64,000 bases of DNA, taken from contig NZ_MPZN01000014.1 of the NCBI RefSeq assembly GCF_002936985.1, forward strand, positions 1 through 64,000, in the 5' to 3' direction. Shown piece by piece: positions 37,689-45,557 of this stretch. Each line of letters opens with the position of its first letter. Position 1 is the stretch's first letter. The stretch is from Microterricola pindariensis (GTDB lineage Bacteria > Actinomycetota > Actinomycetes > Actinomycetales > Microbacteriaceae). Below the pieces are notes generated by a model, which saw only the letters and a program-made list of their open reading frames with translations, was not told where the DNA came from and made no database searches. A program made the translations under genes and the position numbers.

Positions 37689-38833
37689 GCCGCATGAGCA
37701 CGGCGGAGCCCCCGATCGAGGCCGTGGCCGCCGTGACCGAGCGGCTGGCCGTGTTGCTCGCGGCCGGCGTGAGCCCGCACGCCGCCTGGCGCTATCTGGC
37801 GGAGGAGGCGGCCGAGGCCGGTCAGGGCCGGGGCGCCGCGGGCGAGCCGCACCCCGGGCACGTGGGCACCCGCGCGCATCGGGCAACCCGCTTGAGCGCG
37901 CGTCTGCGTGCCCGGTTCGGTGCCCGCTCGGCGAGCGAAGCCGAGCGGATGACGGCACTGACCACGACGGTGGTGCGAGCCGCAGCGCGTGCCGGTGCGC
38001 AGGGGCGGAGCATTCCGGAGGCGATTCGAGCCGCGGTCGCGGGGAAGGGCGTCAACGGGGCGGCCCGCTCCGCGGGCGACGAACCGGCCACACCGCCCGG
38101 CAGGACCGGGCGGGAACTGCGCTCCGAGCGGGCTTGGCTTGCGCTGGCCGCGGCCTGGTTCGTCGCGGGCGAGGCCGGAGCCCCGTTGGCGGCGACCCTG
38201 CGCGAGCTGGCGGCGGCATTCCGCGAGCAAGCGCAGCTGGAGCGGGACCTCGCCGTCGCCCTCGCCGGACCGCGCTCGACGGCACGCCTGGTCGGGGCGA
38301 TGCCCGTGATTGCCGTCCTGTTCGGAGCGCTCCTCGGCTTCGACACCGTGCACACCCTCTTCTTCACCCTGCCGGGGTTGGCCTGCCTCGGGCTCGGCAC
38401 GCTCCTCGTCTGGGCCGCCGGGCGGTGGAGTGCGTCGCTCGTGCGGCGGGCCTCCCGGGGCAAGGGAGGCCTCGGCCTGACCGTGGAGCTCGCCGCCATC
38501 GCGATGACGGGAGGGATGGCGGCCGAGCGGGCGCGGGCGCTCGCCGCGGGCGCGGCGGAGCGGTACCTCCCGGCTGCGGGAGGCGTCGAGCTCGAGGTGG
38601 TCGACGCGGTGCTCGCCCTCTCGCGGCGCGCTGGTGTTCCCGCCGGCGAGCTGCTGCGCAGCGAGGCGCGACAGGCGCGGCTGCGGGAGCGGAGCGCCGG
38701 GCAGCAGCGTGCCGCCCGGCTCGGCGTGTCCCTGATGATCCCGCTCGGTCTCTGCGTGCTGCCGGCGTTCATGCTGCTCGGGGTGCTTCCGCTGCTGCTC
38801 TCGGTCCTCTCCTCCACACTCCGGCTGTTCTGA
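37685..38833 (+). CDS. Tad pilus inner-membrane platform protein (TadB-TadC fusion)
   Basis: A 382-residue protein that appears to contain two T2SS-F-like units. One spans about residues 8-225 (LAVLLAAGVSPHAAWRYLAEE; REQAQLERDLAVALAGPRSTARL; a helix pair). The second spans about 260-380 (LAAIAMTGGMAAERARAL; RLRERSAGQQRAARLGVSLMIPLG; a terminal helix). Mycobacteria encode these as two genes (Rv3658c, Rv3657c). GTG 37685 overlaps the tadA stop (GTGA), so the start is coupled; an ATG nine bases on is an alternative. Confidence 0.82.
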   Translation: MSRMSTAEPPIEAVAAVTERLAVLLAAGVSPHAAWRYLAEEAAEAGQGRGAAGEPHPGHVGTRAHRATRLSARLRARFGARSASEAERMTALTTTVVRAAARAGAQGRSIPEAIRAAVAGKGVNGAARSAGDEPATPPGRTGRELRSERAWLALAAAWFVAGEAGAPLAATLRELAAAFREQAQLERDLAVALAGPRSTARLVGAMPVIAVLFGALLGFDTVHTLFFTLPGLACLGLGTLLVWAAGRWSASLVRRASRGKGGLGLTVELAAIAMTGGMAAERARALAAGAAERYLPAAGGVELEVVDAVLALSRRAGVPAGELLRSEARQARLRERSAGQQRAARLGVSLMIPLGLCVLPAFMLLGVLPLLLSVLSSTLRLF

Positions 38834-38946
38834 GGCGTAGTGCACAGATTCGCGCCGGACCGGCACAGCCGGCCGCGGGCGCGCAGGCTGGAGGGACTCG
38901 GGCCCAGAGGAGCACCACGATTCGTCGGGTGCGAAAGGAGACACTC

Positions 38947-39267
38947 ATGACTGACACGCTTGCCGGGGCTTCCGGCCGCCACGCCGCCCCGTTCCGGGAC
39001 GACGCGCCCACGGCGCCGACCGGGGGCCTCGTGCTCGCCCGAGCCGCGCGGCACCGGGCGCCGGCATCGCTCGAGCCGGAGCCGCTCTCCCCACGCCGGC
39101 GGCTGCTGCGCCGTGTGGCGGGCGAGCGCGGCGCGGCGACCGCGGAGTACGCCGTGGCCACCATGGCCGCGGTGGGGTTCGCCGGTCTCCTCATCGTGAT
39201 CCTGCGCGGGGACGAGGTGCGCGGCATCCTTACCGAGCTCGTGCGCAATGCGCTCACCGTGGGGTAG
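38947..39267 (+). CDS. DUF4244 / Flp pilin-like protein
   Basis: A 106-residue protein with a long basic and Pro-rich leader followed by GERGAATAEYAVATMAAVGF, the class III prepilin pattern: a Gly/Glu cleavage area followed by a hydrophobic helix with Glu and Tyr at positions 5-6. It is the likely pilus subunit. GAAAGGAG precedes the ATG. No prepilin peptidase lies in the window. Confidence 0.85.
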   Translation: MTDTLAGASGRHAAPFRDDAPTAPTGGLVLARAARHRAPASLEPEPLSPRRRLLRRVAGERGAATAEYAVATMAAVGFAGLLIVILRGDEVRGILTELVRNALTVG

Positions 39268-39619
39268 AGCGCCCGGCCGACGCGCAACGGGGAGCCGGGG
39301 CAGCGTCACCGCCGAGTTCGCGGTCGTCATGCCGGCGCTTTTCCTGGTGCTCGCGCTGTGTCTGGGCGCGGTGAGCCTGCTGGGTCAGCAACTGCGCCTC
39401 AGTGATGCGGCGGCGGATGCCGCCAGGGCGGCCGGCCGTGGAGACGACGGGGCCCGCGTGCTGGCTCTCGTGGCGCGCGCGGTTCCGGGTGCGAGCCTCG
39501 GGCTGGAGCGGCGGGGCGAGTTCGTCTGCGCCGAGCTCAGCAGCGATGCGTCCTTCGGGCCTGCCGGCTTCGGCCTGCGCCTGACGGCGTCCTCCTGTGC
39601 GCTGGCCGGTGGCTTGTGA
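39248..39619 (+). CDS. TadE-like pilus protein
   Basis: A 123-residue protein with a short leader and the TadE-type segment RGSVTAEFAVVMPALFLVLAL, then a small extracellular domain with two cysteines. It overlaps the pilin gene by 20 bases and the next gene by four. Probably a minor pilin. Confidence 0.8.
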   Translation: MRSPWGRAPGRRATGSRGSVTAEFAVVMPALFLVLALCLGAVSLLGQQLRLSDAAADAARAAGRGDDGARVLALVARAVPGASLGLERRGEFVCAELSSDASFGPAGFGLRLTASSCALAGGL

Positions 39620-39963
39620 CCGCCGGGTGCGGTGAACGCGGCGCCGCCGCGGTGCTCGCCGTGGGCATGGTCGGGGCGGTGCTCGCGCTGAGCACGGCGC
39701 TGATCCCGGTCGCCGGGGCGTTCCTGGCCAGCCAGCGCGCGGCGAACGCGGCAGATGCCGCGGCGCTCGCCGCGGCCGACGTCGCGTCGGGAGCGTTCCC
39801 CGGGGAGCCCTGCGCGGCCGCGGCGGCCGCGGCAACCGCGAACGGGGGCGTGCTGTCGGCGTGTGAGCTGCGCGGCGCGGTCGCGCGCGTCGAGGTCAGC
39901 CTGGGCTGGTGGGTGTTCGCGCTGAGCGCTGCCGCGCGGGCGGGGCCGCCGGGAACACCGTGA
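39616..39963 (+). CDS. Rv3654c-family TadE-like protein
   Basis: A 115-residue protein with an N-terminal membrane segment (RGAAAVLAVGMVGAVLALS) and the family motif SQRAANAADAAALAAAD. It is the last gene of the tad operon in many actinobacteria. GTG 39616 overlaps the upstream stop by GTGA. Its own stop lies inside the first unit of an 18-base tandem repeat. Confidence 0.85.
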   Translation: MTAGCGERGAAAVLAVGMVGAVLALSTALIPVAGAFLASQRAANAADAAALAAADVASGAFPGEPCAAAAAAATANGGVLSACELRGAVARVEVSLGWWVFALSAAARAGPPGTP

Positions 39964-40031
39964 ACACAACGAGCGCCGTGAACACAGCGAGCGCCGTGAA
40001 CACAGCGAGCGCCGTGAACACACTGAGCGCC
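39960..40031 (+). repeat. 18-base tandem repeat, four copies
   Basis: The unit GTGAACACAGCGAGCGCC is present four times with a few substitutions, plus a partial fifth copy from 40032. It begins at the stop codon of the last tad gene, and each unit contains TGA in that frame, so copy number can change without altering the protein. Confidence 0.9.
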
Positions 40032-40053
40032 GTGAACGGCTCAGTCGATCAGA

Positions 40054-40302
40054 TCAATCGAAGAGCGTCTCGCGGTAGCGGTACTCGACGGCCGTCGGCA
40101 GCTCACTGGAATCACCGGCGAACTCGAGCCCGGCGGTGCGGGCGTAGGAGAATCGTTTGCCGCCCGACTCGGCGGGGATGGCGATCAGCGGTTGCGGGTC
40201 TCCCGAGTCGAGGAAGGCAGTGCTGATGGTCTTGCCCTCGAGCGGCCCGTCAATGAGTTTCGCGGTGTAGCTGCGTGCCGAAGTAGTTTCCATGCTCGCC
40301 AT
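40054..40302 (-). CDS. Small hypothetical protein
   Basis: An 82-residue protein of unknown function (MASMETTSARSYTAKLIDG), converging on the tad operon. GGGAGC lies six bases before the ATG at 40302. It has no membrane helix or signal peptide. Its start is divergent from topA, 211 bases away. Confidence 0.65.
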   Translation of the reverse strand: MASMETTSARSYTAKLIDGPLEGKTISTAFLDSGDPQPLIAIPAESGGKRFSYARTAGLEFAGDSSELPTAVEYRYRETLFD

Positions 40303-40513
40303 TGTGCTCCCTTTATATGCAACCGCAAGGGGTGAGGGCGCGCCGGGCGGAGGGGTTGACGGGGCCCACATGAGCATGTCTCAATTAGGCACGCACTCGA
40401 CGTGTATGTGTATGGTGTGCCTTGGCAGGCCTACAGGTCGCCGATCACACGATGCAGGATGCGCTGGGGGCGCGATCGATCCGCTCGTACTCAATAGAAA
40501 CAAGAGGAACCTG

Positions 40514-43441
40514 GTGCCGGGCACGAAAAAACTGGTCATCGTGGAGTCTCCGAACAAGATGAAGTCGATTGCCCAGTACCTGGGCGACGGCTACGAGGTC
40601 TTGGCGTCGGTGGGCCACATTCGCGATCTGATCGAGCCCAAGAACCTCCCGGCCGAGTTGAAGAAGGGCTCGCTGGGCAAGTTCTCCGTCGACGTCGAGA
40701 ACGGCTTCGAGCCGTACTACGTCGTGTCCGACGCCAAGAAGAAGACCGTCGCCGAGCTCAAGCGGGCGATGAAGGATGCCGACGAGCTCCTGCTCGCCAC
40801 TGATGAGGACCGCGAGGGCGAGGCCATCGCGTGGCACCTGCTCCAGGTGCTCCAGCCCAAGGTTCCCGTCAAGCGCATGGTCTTCCACGAGATCACCAAG
40901 GACGCCATCCTGGCGGCCAAGGACAACACCCGCGAGCTCGACACCGCACTTGTCGACGCGCAGGAGACCCGCCGCATCCTCGACCGCCTGTACGGCTACG
41001 AGATCTCGCCAGTGCTCTGGCGCAAGGTCGGCCCCGGCCTCTCCGCCGGCCGCGTGCAGTCCGCCGCCACCCGCCTGGTCGTGGACCGCGAGCGCGAACG
41101 CCTCGCCTTCACCGCCGCCGGCTACTGGGACCTGAGCGCCATCCTCAGCACCGCCGTCGACGGGGCAGCGGATTCCGGCACGAACTTCTCCGCCCGGCTC
41201 GCCCGCCTGAACGGCGAGCGCATCGCCAGCGGCCGCGACTTCGACGACAACGGCCAGCTGAAGAGCACGGCATCCGTGCTTGATGAGGCCGCCGCGACGG
41301 CGCTGCGCGAGGCGCTGCTGCAGCCCGGCGTCGACCTGACCGTCACCAAGGTCGAGTCGAAACCGTACTCGCGCAAGCCGGCCGCGCCGTTCACCACCTC
41401 GACACTGCAGCAGGAGGCCGCGCGCAAGCTGCGCTTCTCGGCCAAGCAGACCATGAGCGTTGCCCAGTCTCTCTACGAGAACGGGTACATCACCTATATG
41501 CGCACCGACTCGCCCTCGCTCTCGCAGCAGGCGATCAACGCCGCGCGCACCCAGGCCACCGCCCTCTACGGCGCGGACACCATCCCCGACAAGCCGCGCG
41601 TCTACACCGGCAAGAGCAAGAACGCGCAGGAGGCACACGAGGCCATCCGCCCGTCGGGCGACACCTTCCGCACCCCGGCGTCGCTGGCCAGCTCGCTGCG
41701 CGGCAACGACTTCAAGCTCTACGACCTCATCTGGAAGCGCACCGTCGCCTCGCAGATGGCCGACGCCAAGGGCCAGACCGCGTCCGTCACGATCGTGGCC
41801 GGCCCGACTGGCGAGTCCGAGAACCCGCGTGCCTCGAAGGCGCTCGCCGAGTTCACGGCATCCGGAACTGTCATCACCTTCCGCGGCTTCCTGAACGCGT
41901 ACGAGGAGAGCCGCGACGAGGAGCGCAACGCCCCGAGCGAGCCGAGCGAGTCCAAGCTGCCGCAGCTCAGCGAGGGCCAGCAGCTCAGCTTCGCCGAACT
42001 CGACGCCAACGGCCACGAGACCACGCCGCCGCCGCGCTTCACCGAGGCCAGCCTCGTCAAGCGCCTCGAAGAGCTCGGCATCGGCCGCCCGTCCACGTTC
42101 GCGTCGATCATCTCCACGATCGTCGACCGCGGCTACGTCACCCCGCGCGGGCAGTCCCTCATCCCGAACTGGATCGCCTTCTCGGTGGTCCGGCTGTTGG
42201 AGGAGTACTTCGGCGATCTCGTCGAGTACGACTTCACCGCCGAGATGGAGGGCGACCTCGACCACATCGCGGCCGGCGAGGCCGACCGTGTCGACTGGCT
42301 GAACAGCTTCTACTTCGGCTCCGACAAGCACAAGGGCCTGCGCCAGGTCATCGACAACCTCGGCGAGATCGACGCGCGCAGCATCAACTCGATGCCGATC
42401 ACCGACGACATCACGCTGCGCATCGGCAAGTACGGCCCCTACCTCGAGGTGATCGAGGAGGGCGCAGACCCGGATGCCACGCCGCGACGCGTCAACCTGC
42501 CCCTGAACCTCGCCCCCGACGAGCTGACCCCGGCCAAGGCGCGCGAGATCGTCGACGCCCCCGTCGTCACCGACCGCGTCATCGGCATCAACCCCGAGAA
42601 CGGCAAGGAGATCGTCGCGAAGGACGGCCGCTTCGGCCCCTACGTGACCGAGCTCGACCCGGCCCCCGAGGTCGTCGCCGACGCCGCCACCGGCGAGGTC
42701 ATCGAGGCGGCCGCGACGGATGCCGCGGCGTCCGGCACCGCCACGAAGCCCGCGGCCAAGAAGAAGCCGGCCGCGAAGAAGGCCGCGGCGGTCAAGCCGC
42801 GCACCGCCTCGCTGTTCAAGTCGATGGACCTGGCCACGATCGACCTCGACACCGCGCTGAAGCTGCTCTCGCTGCCGCGCGTCGTCGGCGTCGACCCGGA
42901 GACGGGCGCCGAGATCCTCGCCCAGAACGGGAAGTTCGGCCCGTACCTCAAGAAGGGCGTCGACACCCGCTCGCTCACCAGCGAGGACCAGATCTTCGAC
43001 ATCGACCTGCCCGGTGCGCTCGAGCTCTACGCCCAGCCGAAGTACGGCGGCCGTGCCGCCTCCAGCGCGCTGCGCGAGTTCGAGGCCGACCCGGTCAGCG
43101 GCAAGCCGATCAAGGTGAAGGACGGCCGCTTCGGCGCCTACGTCACCGACGGCACGACGAACGCGACCATCCCGAAGAGCGAGACGGTCGACGACCTCAC
43201 CTTCGAGCGCGCCGTCGAGCTGCTGCAGATCAAGCGCGACAAGGGGCCGGCGCCCAAGAAGACGGCGGCCAAGAAGGCCCCCGCCAAGAAGCCGGCCGCC
43301 AAGAAGCCCGCAGCGAAGAAGCCGGCCGCCAAGAAGGCCACGGCTGCCGTCTCCGCCGCGCGCTCCGAGGCCGCGAAGAAGGCAGCCGCAACGCGTGCCG
43401 CGAACAAGGCAGCCGCCGCGGCCGCCGGAGCGGCAGAGTGA
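40514..43441 (+). CDS. topA: DNA topoisomerase I
   Basis: Type IA topoisomerase, relaxes negative supercoils. The 975-residue protein opens with the Toprim motif KKLVIVESPNKMKSIAQ, has the acidic metal site in ATDEDREGEAIAWH, and the active-site Tyr in YITYMRTDSPSLS. Actinobacterial C-terminal repeats replace zinc fingers (for example KDGRFGPYVT and KDGRFGAYVT), and the end is a Lys/Ala tail (AKKPAAKKPAAKK). GTG 40514 has AGAGGAA upstream and starts at the conserved core, so the longer open frame is not used. It overlaps tmk by GTGA. Confidence 0.97.
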   Translation: MPGTKKLVIVESPNKMKSIAQYLGDGYEVLASVGHIRDLIEPKNLPAELKKGSLGKFSVDVENGFEPYYVVSDAKKKTVAELKRAMKDADELLLATDEDREGEAIAWHLLQVLQPKVPVKRMVFHEITKDAILAAKDNTRELDTALVDAQETRRILDRLYGYEISPVLWRKVGPGLSAGRVQSAATRLVVDRERERLAFTAAGYWDLSAILSTAVDGAADSGTNFSARLARLNGERIASGRDFDDNGQLKSTASVLDEAAATALREALLQPGVDLTVTKVESKPYSRKPAAPFTTSTLQQEAARKLRFSAKQTMSVAQSLYENGYITYMRTDSPSLSQQAINAARTQATALYGADTIPDKPRVYTGKSKNAQEAHEAIRPSGDTFRTPASLASSLRGNDFKLYDLIWKRTVASQMADAKGQTASVTIVAGPTGESENPRASKALAEFTASGTVITFRGFLNAYEESRDEERNAPSEPSESKLPQLSEGQQLSFAELDANGHETTPPPRFTEASLVKRLEELGIGRPSTFASIISTIVDRGYVTPRGQSLIPNWIAFSVVRLLEEYFGDLVEYDFTAEMEGDLDHIAAGEADRVDWLNSFYFGSDKHKGLRQVIDNLGEIDARSINSMPITDDITLRIGKYGPYLEVIEEGADPDATPRRVNLPLNLAPDELTPAKAREIVDAPVVTDRVIGINPENGKEIVAKDGRFGPYVTELDPAPEVVADAATGEVIEAAATDAAASGTATKPAAKKKPAAKKAAAVKPRTASLFKSMDLATIDLDTALKLLSLPRVVGVDPETGAEILAQNGKFGPYLKKGVDTRSLTSEDQIFDIDLPGALELYAQPKYGGRAASSALREFEADPVSGKPIKVKDGRFGAYVTDGTTNATIPKSETVDDLTFERAVELLQIKRDKGPAPKKTAAKKAPAKKPAAKKPAAKKPAAKKATAAVSAARSEAAKKAAATRAANKAAAAAAGAAE

Positions 43442-44091
43442 CCGGCCTCCCCACCGAGCTGAACGACGCGGCATCCGGCGTGTTCATCACGCTCGAGGGT
43501 GGCGACGGCTCCGGCAAGTCGACCCAGGCCGCGCTGCTGGCCGGCTGGCTCGGCGAGCAGGGCCGCACGGTCATGCGCACCCGCGAGCCCGGCGGCACCG
43601 AGGTGGGCGTCGAGATCCGCGAGATCGTGCTGCACCACCGCGGCCACATCGCCCCGCGGGCCGAGGCTCTTCTCTACGCCGCCGACCGCGCGCACCACAT
43701 CGAGACGGCCGTGCGCCCCGCGCTCGCCCGCGGCGAGGTCGTCATCCAGGACCGCTACATCGACTCCTCCGTCGCCTACCAGGGTGCCGGGCGGGTGCTC
43801 GGCGGCGAGGAGGTGCGCCAGCTCTCCCTCTGGGCGACAGAGGGGCTGCTGCCCGACCTCACCGTGCTGCTCGACCTCGACGAGACGGTGGCCCGTGGCC
43901 GGCTGGATGCCGCCGAGAAGCGCTTCGACCGGCTCGAGGCCGAGAAGGGCGCTTTCCACGCCCGCGTGCGCGCGGCCTTCCTCGCGCTGGCCGCGGCCGA
44001 GCCGGAGCGCTTCCTCGTCGTGGACGCCGCGCTGCCCGTCGACGAGATCGCCGCGCTGATCCGCGCCCGCGTCGCCGCGCTGCTCGGCTAG
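43438..44091 (+). CDS. tmk: dTMP kinase
   Basis: Phosphorylates dTMP to dTDP. The 217-residue protein has the P-loop LEGGDGSGKSTQ, TREPGGTEVG, the DRY-like motif QDRYIDSSVAYQG, and a C-terminal lid. GTG overlaps the topA stop by four bases, so both are made from one transcript. A strong hairpin follows. Confidence 0.96.
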   Translation: MTGLPTELNDAASGVFITLEGGDGSGKSTQAALLAGWLGEQGRTVMRTREPGGTEVGVEIREIVLHHRGHIAPRAEALLYAADRAHHIETAVRPALARGEVVIQDRYIDSSVAYQGAGRVLGGEEVRQLSLWATEGLLPDLTVLLDLDETVARGRLDAAEKRFDRLEAEKGAFHARVRAAFLALAAAEPERFLVVDAALPVDEIAALIRARVAALLG

Positions 44092-44130
44092 CCACAAACG
44101 CACGCCGCCGCCCCCTCGCGGGCCGGGGCG

Positions 44131-44195
44131 AAAACACAGGATGAGAGCGGCGCCGCCCCCGAGACGGGGTGCGGCACCGCTCTCATCCTGTTTTT
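44131..44195 (+). terminator. Long hairpin terminator after tmk (family A)
   Basis: CAGGATGAGAGCGG (44137-44150) pairs with CCGCTCTCATCCTG (44177-44190); the stem extends inward with mismatches and ends in T5 on the + strand. The arm AAACACAGGATGAGAGC differs by one base from that of the hairpin at 2565. Confidence 0.85.
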
Positions 44196-44285
44196 CGGCG
44201 CCCCATTCTCCGTCGGCTCGAGAGAGCGTGCGACCGAGGCCGGTGGGCGGCACGGCTTCTCGGCCGCCACCGGTAACCTTGAGGG

Positions 44286-45497
44286 GTGACGGTGTGGAGT
44301 GAACTGACGGGGCAGGCGGAGGCGATCGCGCTGTTCCGCGCCGCGGCGAGCTTCCAGCCGGGGGCAGCGGGCGACGCCGCCCGCGCCGACGCCGCGCAGG
44401 AGGCGAGCGCGTCGGGTGCCGCGGCATCCGGCCCGGCGAACCAGATGACGCACTCCTGGCTGATCACCGGCCCGGCCGGCTCGGGCCGCTCCAACCTGGC
44501 CTTCGCCTTCGCGACCGCGCTGCTCAGCGGCAACCCCGACGGCGACGAGGCGACGGCCGCGCAGGTCACCGCGCGCAGCCACCCCGACCTGCAGGTGCTC
44601 ACCACCGAGGGCGTCATCATCAAGATCGCTGACGTGCGCGAGACGGTGCGCCGCTCGCACTACTCGCCGTCGGTCGGTCGCTACCGCGTCATCATCGTCG
44701 AGGACGCCGACCGCATGGCCGAGCACGCCTCCAACGTGCTGCTGAAAGAACTCGAGGAGCCGCCGGAGCGCACCGTCTGGATCCTCTGCGCGCCGAGCGA
44801 GGCCGACCTGCTGCCGACGATCCGCTCCCGCGTGCGCAGCGTGCGCTTGCGCGTGCCGACGGTCGCGGATGTCGCCGAGTTGCTCGTCAAGCGCAACGAC
44901 ATCAGTCCCGAGCTGGCCGAGCGCGCCGCCCGCGAGGCGCAGAGCCACATCGGCATGGCGCAGCGCCTGGCCACCAGTGCCGAGGCGCGCGACCGCCGCC
45001 AGGAGACCCTGACCACCGCCCTCGAGGTGCGCTCGGTCAGCAACGCGGTGCTCGCCGCCGCCCGGTTGCTGGCCATCGCCGGAGCTGACGCCGAGGCCAT
45101 CACCGAGCAGCGCGACGCCCAGGAGCGCGAGCACACGCTGCGCTCGCTCGGCATCGCGCCCGGCCAGGCCATCCCGCCCGGCCTGCGCGGCCAGATCAAG
45201 GCGATGGAGGACGACCAGAAGCGGCGCGCCAAGCGCAGCCTGCGCGACGGCATCGACCGCATCCTGGTCGACCTCTCCTCCTTGTTCCGAGACGTGATCA
45301 TGCTGCAGCTCGGCCGCACGGATGCCGTCATCAACCGCGAGCTCGAGGGCACGATCGCCGCGGCCGCGACACGCAGCACTCCCGCAGAAACGCTCGCTAC
45401 GCTCGACGCGATCACCACCGCGCGGCACCGGATCGAGGCGAACGTCGCCCCGCTCCTGGCGCTCGAGGCGATGCTCGTGTCGTTCCGCCGCGGCTAG
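44286..45497 (+). CDS. holB: DNA polymerase III subunit delta'
   Basis: A 403-residue clamp-loader subunit. The AAA+ core begins at the N-terminus (VWSELTGQAEAIALF) and the nucleotide loop reads GPAGSGRSN, with Arg in place of the P-loop Lys, as expected for the non-hydrolysing delta' chain. SRC-like arginine motif IRSRVRSVRLRV follows. TAACCT at 44274-44279, then six bases, then GTG 44286 suggests a leaderless start; GTG 44292 with GAGGGG upstream is the alternative. Confidence 0.9.
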   Translation: MTVWSELTGQAEAIALFRAAASFQPGAAGDAARADAAQEASASGAAASGPANQMTHSWLITGPAGSGRSNLAFAFATALLSGNPDGDEATAAQVTARSHPDLQVLTTEGVIIKIADVRETVRRSHYSPSVGRYRVIIVEDADRMAEHASNVLLKELEEPPERTVWILCAPSEADLLPTIRSRVRSVRLRVPTVADVAELLVKRNDISPELAERAAREAQSHIGMAQRLATSAEARDRRQETLTTALEVRSVSNAVLAAARLLAIAGADAEAITEQRDAQEREHTLRSLGIAPGQAIPPGLRGQIKAMEDDQKRRAKRSLRDGIDRILVDLSSLFRDVIMLQLGRTDAVINRELEGTIAAAATRSTPAETLATLDAITTARHRIEANVAPLLALEAMLVSFRRG

Positions 45498-45557
45498 CAG
45501 CGAGCTCGACACCCAGCGCAGCCGACCCCTGAAGCAGCCGACAGAAAGCGAAGACAG

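Noticed and set aside
39909-40226. Gene reading through the 18-base repeats as VNTASA units
   Set aside because: No start with a ribosome site, overlaps the real tad gene and the opposite-strand small gene, and shows no homology I recognise.
40445-43474. 1009-residue frame opposite topA
   Set aside because: Composition is Gly/Leu/Arg/Val/Asp-rich shadow sequence; topA is unambiguous on the + strand.
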